A DNA stretch of 48,609 bases from Candidatus Fermentithermobacillaceae bacterium DTU015 (GTDB lineage: Bacteria; Bacillota; Sulfobacillia; Fermentithermobacillales; Fermentithermobacillaceae). Positions 44,807 through 48,609 of this stretch are shown here, one piece after another (positions within the stretch are counted from its first letter, which is position 1; each line of letters starts with the position of its first letter). The translations under genes and the position numbers were made by a program. The notes under the pieces are model-generated. The model had not been told where the DNA came from. It was given only the letters and a program-made list of their open reading frames with translations, and made no database searches. The stretch covers positions 72,001-120,609 of the forward strand of contig LFST01000051.1 of the NCBI GenBank assembly GCA_001513185.1, written 5' to 3'.

Positions 44807-45646
44807 TCAGATAGTTGGTTGGGTCCCGAGGGCTTGAATCCGCCCGCCGGTGAACTTCTCCACTATTTCCCGCACGCCTTCAGCATACGGCAGCTTAGAC
44901 ACATAAGATACACTGCGCTTGACTACTTCATGGGCGTTGGCAACCGCGGCCCTCATACCCGCCCACATAAGCATGTCGAGATCATTGAGCCCATCCCCTA
45001 TTGCCAACACCTGTTCCCTGTCTATATTCATCGAACCGGCCAGAAACTCCACTGCCTTTGCCTTAGACACCCCCGCAGGCTGTATCTCGATAAGGTGGGG
45101 CAAGCTCTTTATCACCTTCACCTTGGGCAGCCACCTTGTATACAAGCTTTCCAAGATACTGTCACACTCGTGTGTAGGCACCCTCAACACTATCTGGGTG
45201 GGCTCCCCTTTGATTTCCCGGATAGAACCGACCACCTTTATGTCATACCCCAGGGCCTTGGAATACTCAGCCGCGTGGGCTCCTTTAACGTGGGTGTACA
45301 TGTGCTTTTCGACCACAAAGAAAAAGGGGTAGCCCAATGCTTTCAGCTCCAAGGCAATTCCCATGGCCAGTTCTCTGTCGATGGTCCTTTCGTAAACGGG
45401 TGGTTGGCCTATCCTGGCGATAAGCGCGCCCCCGTTAGTTATTATTGGCTCGTCTATGCCCAAATACACAAGGAGGGTTTCTGCGGCTGCAAAAGCCCTG
45501 CCGGTTGCAACGGTAACTCTAATCCCCTTCTGCCGGCACAGATTCAGGGTTTCCTTGGCAGTCTCCAGCCCGCAACCTCCCGGGCCGGCCAATGTGCCGT
45601 CAAGGTCGCACACTAACAATCTTACGTCACACTTAGCCCTACCCAT
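44807..45646 (-). CDS. Cof-type HAD phosphatase
   Basis: HAD superfamily, class IIB (Cof/YidA) phosphatase of 279 residues. Motif I is DLDGTLAG (Asp nucleophile near residue 14), motif II TVATGRAF, a Lys region KAKAVEFL, and motif IV GDGLNDLDML. Substrates in this family are small phosphosugars or nucleotides; none can be assigned. The start follows GGAGAGGAAATA. It lies between the hypothetical gene and the M20 gene, in one direction with both. Confidence 0.9.
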   Translation of the reverse strand: MGRAKCDVRLLVCDLDGTLAGPGGCGLETAKETLNLCRQKGIRVTVATGRAFAAAETLLVYLGIDEPIITNGGALIARIGQPPVYERTIDRELAMGIALELKALGYPFFFVVEKHMYTHVKGAHAAEYSKALGYDIKVVGSIREIKGEPTQIVLRVPTHECDSILESLYTRWLPKVKVIKSLPHLIEIQPAGVSKAKAVEFLAGSMNIDREQVLAIGDGLNDLDMLMWAGMRAAVANAHEVVKRSVSYVSKLPYAEGVREIVEKFTGGRIQALGTQPTI

Positions 45647-45676
45647 TATTTCCTCTCCAAACCTGGATCAAGTAGT

Positions 45677-46045
45677 CTACTGTTGGGCCACATTAAGTAC
45701 CTTGGGGCCCAACTTCTCGACTGTTTGCTGCATCTTAAGGGCAAGCTTCTCGAGGCCCTCAAGCCCTCCGGCAAACGCCCGGTAATATATGCAATCGTCC
45801 CTGAACCCGAAAAAACCTGGCCCGTCCATGGTGCCGTTTCTCTCAAGCAGGTAGCTCATCAGGGCCTCGCTAGCGCCTTTCTGTCCGGGGAACTTCATGA
45901 CGGGTATTTCCAACACTGCGCCATCCTTTACTATTCGGATATGGACTTCGCAGCGCCCTCTTACTACTTTCATGCTATCAGGTTCTTGCCTCACCACACA
46001 GAATCCTTGCTCACGGAAAGGGTGTGCGTCCAACTGTCCGGCCAT
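45677..46045 (-). CDS. Hypothetical protein, YbjN-like fold possible
   Basis: A 122-residue soluble protein I do not recognise. It is alpha/beta with a helical C-terminus; the middle (EIPVMKFPGQKGASEALMSY) loosely resembles YbjN/type III chaperone-like proteins. The start is moved to 46045, where AGAGGTGA precedes ATG by 5 nt; ATG 46084 lacks a site. It is divergent from rqcH (75 bp between starts) and leads the HAD-M20-UPF0182 run on the minus strand. Confidence 0.7.
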   Translation of the reverse strand: MAGQLDAHPFREQGFCVVRQEPDSMKVVRGRCEVHIRIVKDGAVLEIPVMKFPGQKGASEALMSYLLERNGTMDGPGFFGFRDDCIYYRAFAGGLEGLEKLALKMQQTVEKLGPKVLNVAQQ

Positions 46046-46120
46046 GGGTGTCACCTCTCTTCTCGTATTGAACCCAGCCTGCATTTGCAGATATACTCAG
46101 ACTCGTGAGGTGGAGTACAC

Positions 46121-47845
46121 TTGGATGGAATATCCCTTTATGCTATACGCCACGAAATTGCAGTACACCTTCCCTTAAAGGTGCAAAAAATATATCACCC
46201 TTCTGATAAGGAACTGTTGTTTGCCCTGTGGGGCCACAGGATCAAGTTGTTGTTAGTACTGTCCCTTGAGCAACAACAGCCCTTTGTGGGAATTGCAGGC
46301 GCCAAACCAGATACCCCACGGGTTCCCTCAGGTATATGCCTTGGGTTGAGAAAGCGCCTTGAAGGCGGGACCCTCAGGCAGGTCCGCCAGGAAGGGCTTG
46401 ACAGGATCCTGTATTTCGATTTCTCAGGCCACGATGAACTTGGCAATGTGAGGGACTATACCCTGGTTTTCGATGCTGCGGGAGGGCAAGGTGGCATAGG
46501 GCTCGTACAGGACGGAATAGTAGAACTCAGCGTCACCCCCGAAAGGGAGAGGCTAAAGGCGGGAAGCAAGTACATCCCCCCAGCATCGGCAAAACACAAC
46601 TTGCTGGCAGACCTTGACGTTATTCATCTTGCCCAGGAGATTTGCCGGTCAAACCTACCTGCAGTTACAAGCTTAACCTCCCACCTAGAAGGCATGGGGA
46701 AAGAGCATGCCATGGGTTTGCTTTCCCAAGCAAGCCTGCCTGCCCGTAAGGCACTCGCGCCTCATCAGGCAGAACAAGTGGCCCAGATGCTTAGTGAAGC
46801 AAGACAGCGCTTGCTGAACACCCAGTTCTGTCCGGCTCTATACCTGCGCCGCACGGGAGAACCGCTTTTGGGAGCGTTGCCTTTGCACCATATGGAACCT
46901 GCGAAGATCTACCGGTCCATGTTTGACGCTACAGCTGAATACCGGGAATACTTCCAGCATTTTTCCAGGCTTAAGTCGCTTACGTTCCAGGTTAACTCGA
47001 TGTACAAAAAGCTTAGTGCCAAGGTCACTCAAAAGCTCAGGGCCCAGGAAGAGGACCTTGAAAAGGCAAAAGAATACGACAAATACCGGATCTGGGGGGA
47101 GCTCATCCACGCAAGCGGCCGGGATCTTCCCAGGGGCCACCATGAGATCAAAGTACTTGACTACTACCAGGACCCTCCCAGGGAGATCTATGTCCCGCTT
47201 GATCCCAGGTTTACTTCAAATGAAAACGCCAGGCGGTATTACGCTATGTACTCAAAACTTCAGCGGACCGCCAAAGTGCTCCAAGATTCGGTCAAGCAAT
47301 TGAGATCTCTAGTTGACGCCCTGGAACAAATCGGCCACAGACTCAACCAGGCCGACGACATAGATGCATTCTTGTCCATATACGACGAGCTCTTGGAAAT
47401 CGCCAGGGCCGCCAAGACCCGCATCCCCACACTCAAGCCAAAGGTACCTGCTACCTCCTGTGATGCCAAACGGGTTTCCCGGAAAAAGGCCAAGAACGTT
47501 GAAACCCTCCAAGGCCCCGGGGAAACAGTTGCATATGTGGGCTTAAGTTCGGCAGGCAATGACTACCTGGTACGTCACTTACGGAAGCCGGGGGATATCT
47601 GGCTCCACGCCAAAGGCGTAAAAGGTGCCCACGTGCTGTTAAGGCCGGCACCGGGCCGGGAGATTACCCAAGACGCCCTCAGGTGGGCTGCAACCTTAGC
47701 TGCCGCGCATTCTGAAGCGGCTTCATCAGGCAAAGTTGAAGTAGATTGGGTAGATGCCGGGGCAATCAAGAAACCCGGAGGCAGTCCCCCGGGTTTTGTG
47801 ACCTACACAGGCGCAAAGACAATCATTGTTAAGGTCGGTGACTAG
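46121..47845 (+). CDS. rqcH: RqcH, ribosome quality control NFACT protein
   Basis: Binds obstructed 50S subunits and directs alanine tailing of stalled nascent chains. It has an NFACT-N domain, helical HhH region, a coiled coil (about 285-345, and a second helix arm about 405-440), and a C-terminal NFACT-R domain with DIWLHAKGVKGAHVLL. The Asp-Arg pair needed for tRNA recruitment is present as Asp94-Arg95 (EGLDRILYF). The TTG start has GGTGGAG about 5 nt upstream; ATGs nearby are out of frame. Length is 574. Older annotations call it fibronectin-binding protein. Its stop overlaps the convergent pyrD by 17 bp. Confidence 0.95.
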   Translation: MDGISLYAIRHEIAVHLPLKVQKIYHPSDKELLFALWGHRIKLLLVLSLEQQQPFVGIAGAKPDTPRVPSGICLGLRKRLEGGTLRQVRQEGLDRILYFDFSGHDELGNVRDYTLVFDAAGGQGGIGLVQDGIVELSVTPERERLKAGSKYIPPASAKHNLLADLDVIHLAQEICRSNLPAVTSLTSHLEGMGKEHAMGLLSQASLPARKALAPHQAEQVAQMLSEARQRLLNTQFCPALYLRRTGEPLLGALPLHHMEPAKIYRSMFDATAEYREYFQHFSRLKSLTFQVNSMYKKLSAKVTQKLRAQEEDLEKAKEYDKYRIWGELIHASGRDLPRGHHEIKVLDYYQDPPREIYVPLDPRFTSNENARRYYAMYSKLQRTAKVLQDSVKQLRSLVDALEQIGHRLNQADDIDAFLSIYDELLEIARAAKTRIPTLKPKVPATSCDAKRVSRKKAKNVETLQGPGETVAYVGLSSAGNDYLVRHLRKPGDIWLHAKGVKGAHVLLRPAPGREITQDALRWAATLAAAHSEAASSGKVEVDWVDAGAIKKPGGSPPGFVTYTGAKTIIVKVGD

Positions 47846-48609
47846 GTAGATCAGCTTGCCGCCAGGCTCCGCCTACTATTTCCTTAAGAGCCGGTATACC
47901 TTTGGCTTGGCAAAACTCCTGTATCCCAGTGGTTATTTTCCTGGGGATTTCGGGGTTGGTAAGCAGTCCTGTGCCTACTGCAACCGCACTGGCGCCGGCC
48001 ATTATGAATTCCAGAGCATCTTCTGCCGACGAGATGCCCCCCATCCCTATCACCGGTACTGACACTGCCTGGGACACTTGCCACACGCACCTAAGGGCCA
48101 CCGGCTTTATGGCAGGCCCTGAAAGCCCTCCTGTGACGTTGCCCAGTACCGGCCGCATGGTGTGGATATCTATTGCCATACCAACCAGCGTATTGATTAG
48201 GGAAAGGGCATCCGCCCCGGCTTCCACCGCCGCCTTGGCAATAGACGTTATATCCGCCACATTGGGGGTGAGCTTGACAATCAGAGGGCCTTTCCAGACT
48301 TGCCGCACGGCTCTTGTAGTCTCGTAGCACATCTCAGGACTTGTGCCAAAAGCTATCCCCCCTGCCTTGACGTTAGGGCAAGACACATTGACTTCCAAAG
48401 CCGCTACATGGGAAGACTGGGCAAACATACCAGCCAGTTCCGAAAACTCTTCGTATGACTCAGCTGAAATGTTAGCAATAATCGGCACATCAAACTGGGC
48501 CAGCCACGGCAGCTTTTCACTTATGACCACTTCCGCCCCAGGGTTCTCAAGCCCTATTGAATTGAGCAGCCCTGAAGGGGTTTCACACGTCCTGGGCGGA
48601 GGGTTACCG
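47829..48609 (-). CDS. pyrD: Dihydroorotate dehydrogenase, class 1B catalytic subunit (partial)
   Basis: FMN enzyme that oxidises dihydroorotate to orotate in pyrimidine synthesis. The frame stays open to the window edge (first full codon at 48608) and reads GNPPPRTCETPSGLLN, so the true start lies beyond the window; an internal GTG at 48530 is not the start. The NVSCPN motif contains the class 1 catalytic Cys, and the class 1B form normally pairs with PyrK, not seen here. GMGGISSAEDALEFI and AVAVGTGLL form the phosphate-binding end. Confidence 0.94.
   Translation of the reverse strand, partial: GNPPPRTCETPSGLLNSIGLENPGAEVVISEKLPWLAQFDVPIIANISAESYEEFSELAGMFAQSSHVAALEVNVSCPNVKAGGIAFGTSPEMCYETTRAVRQVWKGPLIVKLTPNVADITSIAKAAVEAGADALSLINTLVGMAIDIHTMRPVLGNVTGGLSGPAIKPVALRCVWQVSQAVSVPVIGMGGISSAEDALEFIMAGASAVAVGTGLLTNPEIPRKITTGIQEFCQAKGIPALKEIVGGAWRQADLPSHRP

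Noticed and set aside
44075-45616. Long forward frames opposite the M20 and HAD genes (44075-44806 and 44819-45616)
   Set aside because: Both are shadows of conserved genes whose motifs are on the minus strand.
1-48609. tRNA, rRNA, CRISPR, insertion sequences, prophage or defence islands
   Set aside because: None were recognised on reading; a small tRNA could be missed without a covariance search, but gaps between genes are short.

Overview
The window reads as chromosome of a Gram-positive, endospore-forming Bacillota, most likely a Clostridia-type lineage. Supporting genes are spoVS, a SpoVK-like ATPase, RNase Y with YmdB, Hfq next to HflX, a RodZ-like protein, class 1B PyrD, RqcH and mrfA-mrfB. 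GC looks close to half by eye (not counted). GTG and especially TTG start codons preceded by strong Shine-Dalgarno sequences are common. An ADP-forming acyl-CoA synthetase and an M20 amidohydrolase fit a peptide- or amino-acid-fermenting anaerobe, but that lifestyle is inference. I saw no rRNA, tRNA, CRISPR array, prophage or intact insertion sequence.

Layout. 1-3.7 kb: a stretch without a clear gene, an NlpC/P60 lipoprotein, a two-LysM protein with a histidine-rich linker, and lexA with a probable SOS operator. 3.7-17.5 kb (minus strand): iscS-like, thiI, miaB, mutS, mutL, miaA, hfq, a YHS protein, spoVK-like, hflX and a ynbB-like PLP enzyme, closely spaced and codirectional. This combines tRNA thiolation, mismatch repair and RNA/ribosome maintenance. 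17.6-22.5 kb: accessory block with a TtcA-like thiolase (+), an unknown HTH/coiled-coil protein (-), the acyl-CoA synthetase (+), a hairpin, a small Arg-rich ORF (+) and a PHP phosphoesterase (-). 22.5-31.7 kb (minus): an FtsH-like protease with a membrane partner, cinA, thpR, recA, recX, rny, a hypothetical gene, ymdB and spoVS. 31.9-38.4 kb: N-acetylmuramoyl-alanine amidase, divergent mrfA-mrfB plus a deacetylase-fold gene, and a D,D-carboxypeptidase. 38.4-48.6 kb: RodZ-like, asnS, UPF0182 membrane protein, M20 amidohydrolase, HAD phosphatase, a hypothetical gene, divergent rqcH, and pyrD cut by the window end.

The backbone cinA-recA-rny-ymdB-spoVS ... miaB-mutS-mutL ... miaA-hfq-spoVK-hflX-ynbB ... 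lexA parallels the Bacillus subtilis order as I remember it. The stretch from PHP to thiI sits where B. subtilis carries tdh-kbl. Most of the window is therefore ordinary core chromosome. The less ordinary items are the FtsH-like protease lacking its outside domain paired with a one-TM partner, the His-rich LysM protein, the terminator-like hairpin just before rny, a 14-bp perfect tandem repeat, and several unassigned genes. I found no clear new defence or mobile system.
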